A DNA stretch of 64,000 bases from CAVTQY01 sp963736975 (GTDB lineage: Bacteria > Pseudomonadota > Alphaproteobacteria > Acetobacterales > Acetobacteraceae). The position numbers and the translations under genes are program-made. Below are positions 51,261 to 60,653 of the stretch, piece after piece. The notes beneath the pieces were generated by a model, which had not been told where the DNA came from, ran no database searches, and saw nothing but the letters and a program-made list of their open reading frames with translations. The stretch is taken from contig CAVTQY010000002.1 of the NCBI GenBank assembly GCA_963736975.1, positions 1,116,001-1,180,000 on the forward strand. The letters run 5' to 3'. The stretch's first letter is position 1; each line of letters begins with the position of its first letter.

Positions 51261-52956
51261 ACGGATCCGTGGACCAGCGCATAGCCTGTAAGTCCAGGCT
51301 GCACAGTCCGCCGACGTGGTGGTCACGGGCGAACGCGCGGACGGCGCGCAGATATTGAAGCGATGTGGGATCAACGAGCGCCCAACCCGGCGGTGTGAAG
51401 GTCGCGAACCCGTTCAAGGTCGGAAGATGCTTCACCTCGGCGATGATCATCGCGTCGACGTTATGGCTGTATATTTTGTCAGCGGGACTCAGCGGACCCG
51501 GACGCGCCGCTGAAATGAAGAATGCCCGGCAATCAGTCGGCGGCGAAGGCACCGAGAGCAGCCTGGCGAGCTCGTGACGGCGGTCCAGGTTCTGCGTCGA
51601 AGCGGTGTTGATCTCTCCCAGGACAAGCAGCGTGGCCAGCAACCCCAGGATTGCGCGGGGCACGCGCCGCGACTGTCGAGCCAGATAGACGCAGGCCACG
51701 GCGATGACCGGCGCGGCAAGAAAGAGCTGGTACCGCGAGACGACCCGTATAGCTTTTGCGCCGGGGAACAGCTCATAGACAAACAACCAGAGCGACGCGG
51801 AGTGGAGCTTGACCGAGCATGCCCAAGTGAGCACGGTCGCCACAGCGATCGCAAGCAGCGCGGTATCGCGGTCGGGCGCGTGGCGCTGCAGCCAGAACCG
51901 GATCAGGCCGCAGCCGAACAGAAACAGCAGGACCGGCGGGAAGCCGGAGGTCCATTCGCCGAAGCTCGGAAAGCCAGGTCGAAGTACCTGGTCGATGGAG
52001 GCGACCAATGATCCGTACAGCAGGTTGCCGCTTCCCACGCTGATCAGATCCAGTGGCGAGGGCGTATAGAAAAGCGCGTCTCTGTAGGAATGCATGCCGC
52101 TTTCGTTGGCCTTGGGCAGGTAAACCGTGAGGAACGGGATATTGACCAATACTGCAACGAGTATAACCAAGCCAAGGGGTACTAGCTGGTCGCGGATGGC
52201 GGCCGTCCACCGCAGAACGCCGACTTTGCCTTCGATCAACAGATACACAAGCAGGAAAACAGATCCATAGAACAGGAAGTACCAGGCCGTATAAAAGGCG
52301 CTCATGAGCCAGGCGGCGTACAGAACCTGGGCGGCCACGCCCCAAGCCAGCAACCCGTATGGTGTTCGCTCATGCAGAGTACGAACCATCTCATGAAGGA
52401 GTACAGCCATCAAAGGTATCAGACAGACCGTGAATAGCTGCCCGTGGCTCGCCTGCACAAAGAGATTGTTGCTGAGCGTAAACAGGACAGCGGCCAATAG
52501 TGCCCAGAAGACCCCGACTGCCAGAATGCGCCGCGCCGCCACGTAGAAACTCAGAAACGCCACACCCCTCAGGCAAACATTGACGAGTTCGGCGCCCAGA
52601 TAGGGATCGATCCCCGCGACCCGGAACACCGAGTAGATGCAGCCAAAGATGAAATACCCGTCATTGTACCCGAGCGTATCTGTGACCGGATAAAAATATC
52701 CGGTCTGCCGCCAGGGCGCGAGACCGCGGAAGACATTGTACCAGTGCTCCAGGATGGATATCTCGATGACCTGATCAGATCGGTCGCCATTCAGGACGCT
52801 GAAACCGCTTTCGATCTGGTGGCGGAAAAAAAACGCGACGGTTGCGGCGCCGATGCAGCAGACGAGCATCGCCGTCAGCACGCGCGACGCCGTAATCCGG
52901 AGTTTGGGCCGCTCGATGAGAGGCGCGGTCGGGGGATCGGCGCGTGTGGTCAGCAA
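51241..52956 (-). CDS. Polytopic membrane protein, glycan region, GT-C-like
   Basis: This 571-residue protein has about 10-12 hydrophobic segments, from TAMLVCCIGAATVAFFF (residues 28-44) to VIAVACVYLARQ and AILGLLATLLVLGEI. A large C-terminal non-membrane part follows, with TDCRAFFISAARPG and IAEVKHLPTLNGFATFTPPG. The first loop has an acidic stretch (LNGDRSDQVIEISILEHWYN), as in GT-C glycosyltransferases that use lipid-linked sugars. The closest family is not certain. The start is a TTG at 52956. Its 3' end overlaps the convergent methyltransferase gene by 20 bases. Confidence 0.75.
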   Translation of the reverse strand: MLTTRADPPTAPLIERPKLRITASRVLTAMLVCCIGAATVAFFFRHQIESGFSVLNGDRSDQVIEISILEHWYNVFRGLAPWRQTGYFYPVTDTLGYNDGYFIFGCIYSVFRVAGIDPYLGAELVNVCLRGVAFLSFYVAARRILAVGVFWALLAAVLFTLSNNLFVQASHGQLFTVCLIPLMAVLLHEMVRTLHERTPYGLLAWGVAAQVLYAAWLMSAFYTAWYFLFYGSVFLLVYLLIEGKVGVLRWTAAIRDQLVPLGLVILVAVLVNIPFLTVYLPKANESGMHSYRDALFYTPSPLDLISVGSGNLLYGSLVASIDQVLRPGFPSFGEWTSGFPPVLLFLFGCGLIRFWLQRHAPDRDTALLAIAVATVLTWACSVKLHSASLWLFVYELFPGAKAIRVVSRYQLFLAAPVIAVACVYLARQSRRVPRAILGLLATLLVLGEINTASTQNLDRRHELARLLSVPSPPTDCRAFFISAARPGPLSPADKIYSHNVDAMIIAEVKHLPTLNGFATFTPPGWALVDPTSLQYLRAVRAFARDHHVGGLCSLDLQAMRWSTDPFTGVSG

Positions 52957-53194
52957 TTGCCAGAGGTCACGGATGGTTTCCCGGAATTTGCCGGGAGATG
53001 GCAGGTTCTATCCGGGCGACGCGCCGCTCCGTCAAGGGGTTGATCGAAACAGAGGCCAGGGGTAATGCCGCTGTGACGAGCCCAGGTGTCGGGTCAAGGA
53101 TTTCGAGAGCGAGTGCACGCGGCTTGGCCCCGGCAGGCAAGTTGATGATTGGAAAGCATGTTCTGAACTGTGATACGGCCGGATGGGAGGCCAG

Positions 53195-54415
53195 ATGTTT
53201 GGCGTGACTCCGGTCTCCGCATTGCTGGAGAATGTGGCGTCGGCCCCGACTGTTATCGACCGCGACGCCCCTATCGATGGGAATGTCAGCCCTTACGAGA
53301 TCGAAGTCATAGCCGCGCTTGTGAGTGCGCATGAGCCGAGGGTGCTTTTCGAGATCGGCACCTTTGATGGCCGCACATCCTTGAATATGGCAGTCAATGC
53401 ACCCGCGGGTGCGACGGTTTACACGCTCGATCTCCCGGCGGAAGGTCTTAATTCGACCGCCTTCGCGCTAGAGCTGAACGAAGATGCTTTCGTAAGGAAG
53501 CCACGCTCGGGCGCTCGTTTCTCCGATGCAGCATCCTCCTATGACATTGTCCAGCTCCTTGGTGATTCGGCCACGTTCGACTTTTCTCCCTATTACGGGA
53601 AGGTCGATTTTATGTTCATCGACGGATCCCACGCCTACGAGTACGTCAGAAGCGACACGCTCAATGCGCTGAACATGGTACGCGAGGGCGGCATCATCAT
53701 CTGGCATGATTACGTACGTGAGGGGTTCACGCCCTTTCCGGGGGTGCCGCGTGCCCTGATCGAATTTTACCTGACCGAAGGGCGTTTCCGGGGCCTGACG
53801 CAGATCCAGCATACCTCCATCGTCTATCTGAAGGTACCAGCCAGAGACCGCATCCCCCCGTTCGAGCCGGTTCTGCTGGGAGACAGTTCGAAGCCCGATC
53901 ATTTGCGTGGAGCGCTGGGTGTGACAGCCGTACATGTCCCTGGCTCCCCGGTAAAGCTTAAAATCGTTGCCAGAAACACTGGGGCCGCGGCTTGGCTGCC
54001 GTCTGATGCTTCGCTTGGTCCGGTCCGCTTGGCGGCGAAGGTACTGAACGCCGATGGACTCGTGATCGAGGATCGTTGGAGAAGCGACCTGCCATTCCGG
54101 CGGACGACCTTCCCTGGAGAAATCGTGGAATTCGATGCGGAGATCGCGCGGCCAGGATTAGGCACTTATATGCTGGATTTTGATCTCGTGGCCGAAGGTG
54201 TTGCCTGGTTCAATGCGCTGCGCGGACCGGGATTACGCGTGCCGGAGGATTTCGTCGCCACAGCGCTTGCCGAGCAAGTGCGTGCCCTCACCGAGGAACG
54301 AAATGACCTGATCGCCCGGCTGGCAAGAGCAAGGGGTGATGTTGCCGCGATACACGCGTCAACCTCATGGCGGCTCACAAGCCCGCTGCGCGGGCTTAAG
54401 CGCCTGTTGGGCTAG
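53195..54415 (+). CDS. Class I methyltransferase (Methyltransf_24) fused to a beta domain and STSWRLT-PLR tag
   Basis: The 406-residue product has four parts. Residues 1-190 are a SAM methyltransferase (VLFEIGTFDGRTSLNMAVNA, VDFMFIDGSHAYEYVRSDTL, IIIWHDYVREGFTPFPGVPR). Residues about 230-340 look like a beta-sandwich (VKLKIVARNTGAAAWLPSDA, GTYMLDFDLVAEGVAWF). A coiled-coil stretch follows (EQVRALTEERNDLIARLARA), then ASTSWRLTSPLRGLKRLLG. ATG 53195 is preferred because GGAGG lies 4 bases before it; ATG 53183 is upstream. The beta domain resembles carbohydrate-recognition modules fused to other glycan enzymes. Its target is probably a surface glycan. Confidence 0.8.
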   Translation: MFGVTPVSALLENVASAPTVIDRDAPIDGNVSPYEIEVIAALVSAHEPRVLFEIGTFDGRTSLNMAVNAPAGATVYTLDLPAEGLNSTAFALELNEDAFVRKPRSGARFSDAASSYDIVQLLGDSATFDFSPYYGKVDFMFIDGSHAYEYVRSDTLNALNMVREGGIIIWHDYVREGFTPFPGVPRALIEFYLTEGRFRGLTQIQHTSIVYLKVPARDRIPPFEPVLLGDSSKPDHLRGALGVTAVHVPGSPVKLKIVARNTGAAAWLPSDASLGPVRLAAKVLNADGLVIEDRWRSDLPFRRTTFPGEIVEFDAEIARPGLGTYMLDFDLVAEGVAWFNALRGPGLRVPEDFVATALAEQVRALTEERNDLIARLARARGDVAAIHASTSWRLTSPLRGLKRLLG

Positions 54416-54416
54416 G

Positions 54417-55961
54417 ATGATGCATCGCCAGCCCGCCGCCTGCCAGGCACGCGTCGGCAAAACAACAACCGGCTTCCATATCGCCGATACGCGCTTCGCT
54501 TCCATCAGCTCCTCCGCGGCTGGCCTTTTCATTTTGTTCGAGCAGCAAAATCCCGTGTTGATCGGCGGCATCCTGCTGACGCTGCGTTACACTGTGGGGT
54601 ATCTTGGGTTCTGGGGTACGCCCGGCAACAACACGAAGTTTCCGTTAGGATGGTGGGGGTGGTTCGACCAGTCGAAATACCTCGAATTGGCCCGGGCGTT
54701 ATCGCGGCTGGATCTCTCGCCGGCCCATCATTGGTATCCGCTCGGGTACGCGCTTCTGGGCGCGCCCTTTATTGGCATGTTGCGGCAGCACCCGTTCTTC
54801 TTCGTCGATCTGGCCTCGCTTCTGATCGCATACACTGCCTTCGTTCACTTTGCCCACCGCTGTGGTGTTGCGCGGTTCTGGAGCGTCACTCTTTTCATAC
54901 TCGCCTGCGCCGGCGATCCGGTGCTGCTCGTGCAGTGGGTGGTCCCGTGGAACACCTCGCCGCTTGCGGCGGTTCTCTGGCTTCTGCTCGCGACTGCCGC
55001 GGCGCATGTGCAAGGCGAGCGACGACCTGCGTCTCTCGGCGTGCTCGCAGCCTGCGTGCCGATGCTGCGTCCGACCGACACGTTGATTGCTGCCGTGCCG
55101 ATCGTTGGCAGCCTTGCCGCGGACTTGCTGCAACGCCGTCTGAAAACGGTCGACATCGCCGCTTTCGCGGTTGCCGCCCTGTTGCCGCTGGCCGCCTATG
55201 CCGCGCTTTATTTGGCCGTCTACGGCTTGCGACTGAGCGAGTACATTCTCAATTCCCGGGAAATCGGCTTCACGCTGCATAACTTTGATTTAAAGGTGTA
55301 CCTCATTCTCGTTGATCCGCGAGGTTGGGTGGGGGGCGGCGAAGGGCTGATCCGGCGATGCCTCTGGCTCATCCTCGGGTTCGCCGGGTTGCTGACCGCG
55401 CTCCGACGTCCGGTTCCTGCGATGCTCGCGCTCACGTTGGCGGTACACGGCATTCTGTATCTGTCCTATGTGGACCTGCTGCCGACCGGACTGTGGCGGT
55501 ATTTTCTGGTACATTATTGGACATTTGCGTTCCCTGGATTCGCGCTGCTGGGTTTTTTGTGGGTGCGCGACCTACTGCAGCCCGAGACGCGCGCCGTCGC
55601 GGTTGGTGCGCTCGCCTTGGTTCTGCTGCTGCTCTGCATCCGCCTGGATCCGGTGCCCGCGGGTCTGGACCTGCCTGCGGACGCACTCGATCTTCGCCTT
55701 GGTTCGCCCGCGCCCGATATTCGCCCCGGTTTCCGCGTAACGGACGCCGACGGAACCCTTACGGGTCACCAGATTCGCGCCTTTCCGATCGGCAACACCG
55801 TACGCCTGATTGCGATAAGACGGGTACTGCTCGGTCCAGTCGCAATCGGCGGAGACGGGTTGGGCGGCATAGCGCCGCAGCGTCTGCGTATCGGGGTGGG
55901 CGTGCATATTCCGTTCTGGCCGTGGGAGCGCGCAGCCAAGCTCTATGGCCCACCAGGGTGA
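54417..55961 (+). CDS. Polytopic membrane protein, glycan region
   Basis: This 514-residue protein has about ten TM segments in the middle (FFFVDLASLLIAYTAFVHF, FWSVTLFILACAGDPVLLV, LAAVLWLLLATAAAHV and others) and a soluble C-terminal tail after residue 430. Its WWGWFDQSKYLELARALSRL, with an acidic and aromatic first loop, resembles membrane glycosyltransferases of the GT-C/PMT type. I do not assign a specific family. The ATG is one base after the methyltransferase stop, so the two are co-transcribed. Its last bases overlap the hydantoinase gene start. Confidence 0.72.
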   Translation: MMHRQPAACQARVGKTTTGFHIADTRFASISSSAAGLFILFEQQNPVLIGGILLTLRYTVGYLGFWGTPGNNTKFPLGWWGWFDQSKYLELARALSRLDLSPAHHWYPLGYALLGAPFIGMLRQHPFFFVDLASLLIAYTAFVHFAHRCGVARFWSVTLFILACAGDPVLLVQWVVPWNTSPLAAVLWLLLATAAAHVQGERRPASLGVLAACVPMLRPTDTLIAAVPIVGSLAADLLQRRLKTVDIAAFAVAALLPLAAYAALYLAVYGLRLSEYILNSREIGFTLHNFDLKVYLILVDPRGWVGGGEGLIRRCLWLILGFAGLLTALRRPVPAMLALTLAVHGILYLSYVDLLPTGLWRYFLVHYWTFAFPGFALLGFLWVRDLLQPETRAVAVGALALVLLLLCIRLDPVPAGLDLPADALDLRLGSPAPDIRPGFRVTDADGTLTGHQIRAFPIGNTVRLIAIRRVLLGPVAIGGDGLGGIAPQRLRIGVGVHIPFWPWERAAKLYGPPG

Positions 55962-58032
55962 GAGGCGGACGCCGCGGGTGATTTCGCTCGGCATCGATAT
56001 CGGCGGCACCTTCACCGATCTCGTCGCACTGGACCACGGCTCCGGCCGGGCGGCGATCTGGAAGGAGAGCACCACGCCGGACGATCCGTCCCGCGGTGCG
56101 GTTGCCGGCGTGCGCCATTTGCTCGCGGTGCATGACATTTCGCCGGCGGCAATCGGTCGCGTGGCGCATGCGACGACGCTGTTCACCAACGCGCTGATCG
56201 AGCGCAAGGGCGCGCCGACCGGGCTGCTTACCACCGTGGGTTTCGCCGATATCCTGGAGATCGGGCAGGAGCGGAAATACGAGCTTTACGACCTTGCGAT
56301 CGAGATGCCGCACCCGCTGGTGCCGCGTCGCTGGCGGCGCGAGGCGGTCGAGCGGATGACGCCGGACGGCCACGTGGAAACACCGCTCGATCTCGCGGCG
56401 GCGCTGCGCGAGGTCGAGCACATGGTGGGCGAGGGCGTTCGGAGCCTCGCGGTGGCGTTCCTGCATGCCTATGCGAATCCGGCGCATGAGCGGGCCGTCG
56501 GCGCGGCGGTCGCGCAGCGCTTTCCCGGGTTGGCTGTATCGCTCTCTTCCAACGTGGCGCCCGAAATCCGGGAATATCCGCGTGTCGGTACCACGGTGGT
56601 GAATGCGTATATCCAACCGCTCGCCGAGGCCTATCTCACGCGGCTAAGGGCTGCGTTGGCCGGGCTGGGGATTCCGGGCCAACTTCTGCTGATGCTCTCC
56701 AGCGGCGGGCTGGCCTCGGTGGCCGAAGCGAGGCGTGCGCCCGTGCAGCTTCTGGAGAGCGGGCCGGCGGCCGGTGCACTCGCCGGCGCGGTGTTCGGCC
56801 GCAATGCCGGGCTCGACCGGGTGCTGGCTTTCGATATGGGAGGCACCACGGCGAAGCTGGCGATCGTGGAGGACGGCGAGCCGACGGTAGTCTGGGGGTT
56901 CGAGGCGGCGCGGCAGAAGCGCTTTCGTCGCGGCAGCGGGCTGCCTGTCCGGATCGCCACGGTGGAGTTGGTCGAGATCGGTGCCGGCGGGGGTTCGATC
57001 GCCGGGCAGGGCGCGTTGGGGACCTTGCAGGTGGGACCCGAGAGCGCCGCGGCGGTGCCCGGGCCGGTCTGCTATGGCCGCGGCGGCGAGGCCCCGACGG
57101 TGACGGATGCGGATCTGGCGCTGGGCTGCCTCGATGTGGGGTTCTTCCTGGGCGGGGCGATGCGGATCGATGCCGAGGCGGCGAAGGTGAGCCTCGGACG
57201 GTTGGCCGCCACGCTCGGTCTGCCGGCGGGGCGGATAGCGGCGGGCGTGAAGGAGCTGGTGGACGAGACGATGGCGGGTGCGGCGCGGGTGGCAATCGCT
57301 GAGCATGGCGGCGTGCCATCAGATTACGCCCTGCTGGCCACCGGGGGCGCCGGCCCGGTGCATGCCTGGGAGGTGGCGCGCCGGCTGGGCGTGCGGCGGC
57401 TTGTCTGCCCGCCGGGGGCGGGGGTGGGGAGTGCGTTGGGGATGCTGCTGGCGCCGGCACGGGTAGACCGGGTGGCGTCGTTCGATGCGCTCCTGGAGGC
57501 GGTGGACTGGAGGGCGGTGGAGGCGGCGTTTGCGCGGCTGAGGGAGGAGGCGATGGTGGTCATCGCTGATGCCGGCGTTCAGCCTGCTCGCATCGAGGCA
57601 CGGCGGATGGCCGATCTGCGCTATGCGGGCCAGGGCTTCGAGGTGACGGTCGTGGTGCCGGATGTGCTTTCATCCGCAACCGTGCAGGCCGCGTTCGAGA
57701 CGCGGTATCGCGCCTTGTTCACCCGGATCGTGCCGGGCGCTGTGGTACAAATCATAGCGCTGCGGCTGTCTCTGACAGCGCCGATGCCGGGCGGCGCGGT
57801 GTTCGTGCTCGCGCCGGTGGGCACGGAAGGCGCGGTGAAAGGACGCCGGTCCGTGCGGTTCGGCGAAGGCGAGATGACGGCCGAGGTGTATGACCGCTAC
57901 GCGCTGCGGCCGGGTCTGCGTTTCACCGGCCCGGCGGTGGTCGAGGAAGCTGAAAGCACGCTGCTGATCGGTTCCGGCGGACACGCGGAGGTCCTGGGCG
58001 ACGGCACCATCCTGGTCGAGCTGCCGTCGTGA
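55945..58032 (+). CDS. Hydantoinase/oxoprolinase subunit A family protein
   Basis: This 695-residue ASKHA-fold protein of the HyuA/oxoprolinase family has two phosphate-binding motifs, GIDIGGTFTDLVALD near residue 16 and AFDMGGTTAKLAIVED near 295. VAHATTLFTNALIERKGAPT and VPGPVCYGRGGEAPTVTDAD are also characteristic. With subunit B it performs ATP-dependent hydrolysis of a cyclic amide, or carboxylation in acetone-carboxylase relatives. The start at 55945 overlaps the membrane-protein gene by 17 bases; a GTG at 55978 is an alternative. The stop overlaps the subunit B start. Confidence 0.92.
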   Translation: MAHQGERRTPRVISLGIDIGGTFTDLVALDHGSGRAAIWKESTTPDDPSRGAVAGVRHLLAVHDISPAAIGRVAHATTLFTNALIERKGAPTGLLTTVGFADILEIGQERKYELYDLAIEMPHPLVPRRWRREAVERMTPDGHVETPLDLAAALREVEHMVGEGVRSLAVAFLHAYANPAHERAVGAAVAQRFPGLAVSLSSNVAPEIREYPRVGTTVVNAYIQPLAEAYLTRLRAALAGLGIPGQLLLMLSSGGLASVAEARRAPVQLLESGPAAGALAGAVFGRNAGLDRVLAFDMGGTTAKLAIVEDGEPTVVWGFEAARQKRFRRGSGLPVRIATVELVEIGAGGGSIAGQGALGTLQVGPESAAAVPGPVCYGRGGEAPTVTDADLALGCLDVGFFLGGAMRIDAEAAKVSLGRLAATLGLPAGRIAAGVKELVDETMAGAARVAIAEHGGVPSDYALLATGGAGPVHAWEVARRLGVRRLVCPPGAGVGSALGMLLAPARVDRVASFDALLEAVDWRAVEAAFARLREEAMVVIADAGVQPARIEARRMADLRYAGQGFEVTVVVPDVLSSATVQAAFETRYRALFTRIVPGAVVQIIALRLSLTAPMPGGAVFVLAPVGTEGAVKGRRSVRFGEGEMTAEVYDRYALRPGLRFTGPAVVEEAESTLLIGSGGHAEVLGDGTILVELPS

Positions 58033-59648
58033 CGGACGCGTTCGATGCGATCGAGCTCGAGCTGTTGTGGCGACGGCTGATCTCGATCGTGGACGAGGCC
58101 GCGGCGGCGCTGGTGCGCACCAGCTTCTCCACCCTTGTGCGCGACAGCTATGATTTCAGTTGCATCATTACCGATGCGGCCGGACAATCGCTGGTGCAGG
58201 CGACCGAAAGCATCCCTAGTTTCATCGGCACGCTGCCGGCGACGGTGAAGCATTTTCTGCGCTGCCTGCCGCCGGAGCGGCTGGCGCCGGGCGACGTGCT
58301 GATCACCAACGACCTGTGGATGGGCACCGGGCATCTGAACGACATCACCGTCGCTAAGCCGGTCTTTCACGCCGGGCGGTTGGTGGCGTTCAGCGCATCC
58401 ACCGCGCATGCGCCGGATATCGGCGGCAAGATCCGCAGCCCCGAACCGCGCGAGGTGTTCGAAGAGGGATTTCAGATCCCGCCGATGAAGCTGATGCGGG
58501 GCGGCGTGGTGGACGAGACGCTGATCACGCTGTTGCGGCAGAACGTGCGGACGCCGGACCAGACGGTTGGCGATCTCTGGGCGCAGGTGGTGGCGCTGGA
58601 CCTGATGGAGGAGCGGCTCTCCGCACTTATGGGCGGCGCCGGGCTGGCGGAGCTGGGACCCCTGGCGGGGGCCATGCAGGGGCGTTGCGAGGCGGCGATG
58701 CGGGCAGCGATCGCGGTGCTGCCGGATGGCCTATATCGCAGCGAATTGCAGACCGACGGGTTGTTGGACCGGCCGATCACTATACGCATGGCGCTATCGG
58801 TTTCTGGCGATACGATCTCGGTGGATTTTGCGGGGACCGACGCGCAGGTGGACCGGGCAATCAACTGCGCATTCTGTTACACCTACGCGATGACGATGTA
58901 CGGGATAAAAGTGTGCCTTAGCCCCGCACTGCCCAACAACGAAGGCGCCTGGCGGCCGATCCGGCTGAGCGCGCCTTCCGGGTGCATCGTTAATCCGCAA
59001 TTCCCAGCCGCGGGCGGGTCGCGGATGCTGATCGGGCACTACCTGCCGATGCTGGTGTTCGGCTGCCTGGGCCAGGTGGTGCCCGACCGTGTGATCGCGG
59101 CGTGCGGGTCGCCGATGTGGGGGATGAACCAGTCAGGCGTGCGGGCAGACGGGAAACCGTATGCCAATATGTTCTTCTTCAATGGCGGCATGGGGGCGGG
59201 CGACGGAAGGGACGGGCAGAATTGCCTCTCCTGGCCTTCCAACGTGTCGTCCACCAGTATCGAGATCAGCGAGCAGATCGCGCCACTGCGGTTTCGTTGC
59301 AAACGGCTACGCCCGGACAGCGGCGGGGCGGGTTGGTGGCGAGGCGGGCTGGGGCAGGAAGTGGTGATCGAGAGCCGGTCGGAAACGCCGGTCGCGGTAT
59401 CGTTCCTGGCGGAACGGACCGTGGTGCCGGCCTTCGGCATCCATGGCGGTGGCGCGGGGGTGACCGGCGCCCTGCGGATCAATGGCGTGGCGGTGGACCC
59501 GAAGCGGCAGTACGTGCTGCAACGTGGGGATACGGTGCTGCTGGCGACGCCGGGCGGCGGCGGCCATGGCGATCCGCGTTTGCGTGATCCGGCGCTGATC
59601 GCGGCCGATACGTGGGAGGGGTATGTGACCGCGCCGGACAGGCCGTGA
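58029..59648 (+). CDS. Hydantoinase/oxoprolinase subunit B family protein
   Basis: This is a 539-residue HyuB-family subunit. Its N-terminus LELLWRRLISIVDEAAAALV, the motif TNDLWMGTGHLNDITVAKPV near residue 95, and the C-terminal LATPGGGGHGDPRLRDP are typical. GTG 58029 overlaps the subunit A stop, as expected for partners of one enzyme. Several conserved His/Asp/Glu positions for metal binding are in the HLNDITV and STAHAPDIGG segments. The substrate of the pair is not determined. Confidence 0.93.
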   Translation: MTDAFDAIELELLWRRLISIVDEAAAALVRTSFSTLVRDSYDFSCIITDAAGQSLVQATESIPSFIGTLPATVKHFLRCLPPERLAPGDVLITNDLWMGTGHLNDITVAKPVFHAGRLVAFSASTAHAPDIGGKIRSPEPREVFEEGFQIPPMKLMRGGVVDETLITLLRQNVRTPDQTVGDLWAQVVALDLMEERLSALMGGAGLAELGPLAGAMQGRCEAAMRAAIAVLPDGLYRSELQTDGLLDRPITIRMALSVSGDTISVDFAGTDAQVDRAINCAFCYTYAMTMYGIKVCLSPALPNNEGAWRPIRLSAPSGCIVNPQFPAAGGSRMLIGHYLPMLVFGCLGQVVPDRVIAACGSPMWGMNQSGVRADGKPYANMFFFNGGMGAGDGRDGQNCLSWPSNVSSTSIEISEQIAPLRFRCKRLRPDSGGAGWWRGGLGQEVVIESRSETPVAVSFLAERTVVPAFGIHGGGAGVTGALRINGVAVDPKRQYVLQRGDTVLLATPGGGGHGDPRLRDPALIAADTWEGYVTAPDRP

Positions 59649-59658
59649 CGCATGGAGC

Positions 59659-60648
59659 TCAGATCCGATACGTCTCGAGTGCGGCGGGATGAAACAAGTC
59701 CTCGGGCGCCAGCAGACGGGCTGACAGCCCCTCCGCATAGTGGCGCGCCAGGAAGCGCTCCAGTACGTGCCGGTTTGCAGCTAGCCCATAGGGCCAGAAA
59801 TCGTTGCCCATCAGCGCGCGGGCGGCGCGCAATTGCTCCTCTACGAAGGGCAGTGTGACCTTGGTAGCGGAGGTGTCGGTGAGCTTCGTGAGCGCGACTG
59901 CCTTGGCCTGCTCGAAGGCCTTCATCACTGCGGCAGGAAGCCACGGATATGCCTCCGCCAGGCTGCGGCGGATGCCGAGCGTATGCATGATCGGGAACAG
60001 GCGGGTGCGCCGGTACCAGGCGGCCGCCTCGGCCTGCGGGTCGGGAAACAGCCAGCCGACCTGTAGGTGCTTGCGTTCGAAACAGGATGGGGCGCGGGGC
60101 CCGATCACCGCGTCGATCGCGCCGCTCGCCAACAGGCCGGAGATCGTCTCGCCGCGGCCGGCGTCTTTCAGCACAACGTTCGGCGGCAAAGCGAGCGCGA
60201 TTTTCTCGACCCGGCCGGGCTGTTCGTAGCCGCCGCGCACCCAGGCGACATCCTGCGGTCGGATGCCGTGGTCCTCCTCCAGGATCAGGCGCGCCCATAC
60301 ATTCGCTGTGAGCTGATATTCCGGCACCCCGATCGATTTACCCCGGAGTTCGGCGGGAGCGCGGATGCGGTCGGTGCGCACGTAAATGGAGGTGTGCCGG
60401 AAGGCGCGGGAGGGGAACACCGGCACGGCGACATATGGGCAGTCGCCGGCCGCCGCTTTGATGCTGTAGGTGCTGAGCGAGAGTTCGCAGATGTCGAAAT
60501 CGGCGTGACGGAAGGCGCGGAAAAAGATCTCTTCCGGTTCGAGTGTCATGAATTGCGGATCGACGGCATCGAGCTGCACGGTCCCATCGATCAGCGGGCG
60601 GACCCGATCGTAATCGCCGATCGCTATGGAGAGCCTGAGTTTGGCCAT
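59659..60648 (-). CDS. 4,5-dihydroxyphthalate decarboxylase-like / NMT1-type protein
   Basis: This 329-residue protein has a periplasmic-binding-protein fold related to 4,5-dihydroxyphthalate decarboxylase (LSIAIGDYDRVRPLIDGTVQ, ICELSLSTYSIKAAAGDCPY, LRGKSIGVPEYQLTANVWAR). No signal peptide is visible from the ATG at 60648, so it is probably cytoplasmic, which fits the decarboxylase-like group. The frame is open 45 codons upstream, but that sequence is Arg-rich and not family-like. The true reaction is unknown. It is convergent with the hydantoinase genes, with a 10-base gap. Confidence 0.8.
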   Translation of the reverse strand: MAKLRLSIAIGDYDRVRPLIDGTVQLDAVDPQFMTLEPEEIFFRAFRHADFDICELSLSTYSIKAAAGDCPYVAVPVFPSRAFRHTSIYVRTDRIRAPAELRGKSIGVPEYQLTANVWARLILEEDHGIRPQDVAWVRGGYEQPGRVEKIALALPPNVVLKDAGRGETISGLLASGAIDAVIGPRAPSCFERKHLQVGWLFPDPQAEAAAWYRRTRLFPIMHTLGIRRSLAEAYPWLPAAVMKAFEQAKAVALTKLTDTSATKVTLPFVEEQLRAARALMGNDFWPYGLAANRHVLERFLARHYAEGLSARLLAPEDLFHPAALETYRI

Positions 60649-60653
60649 GCCGG

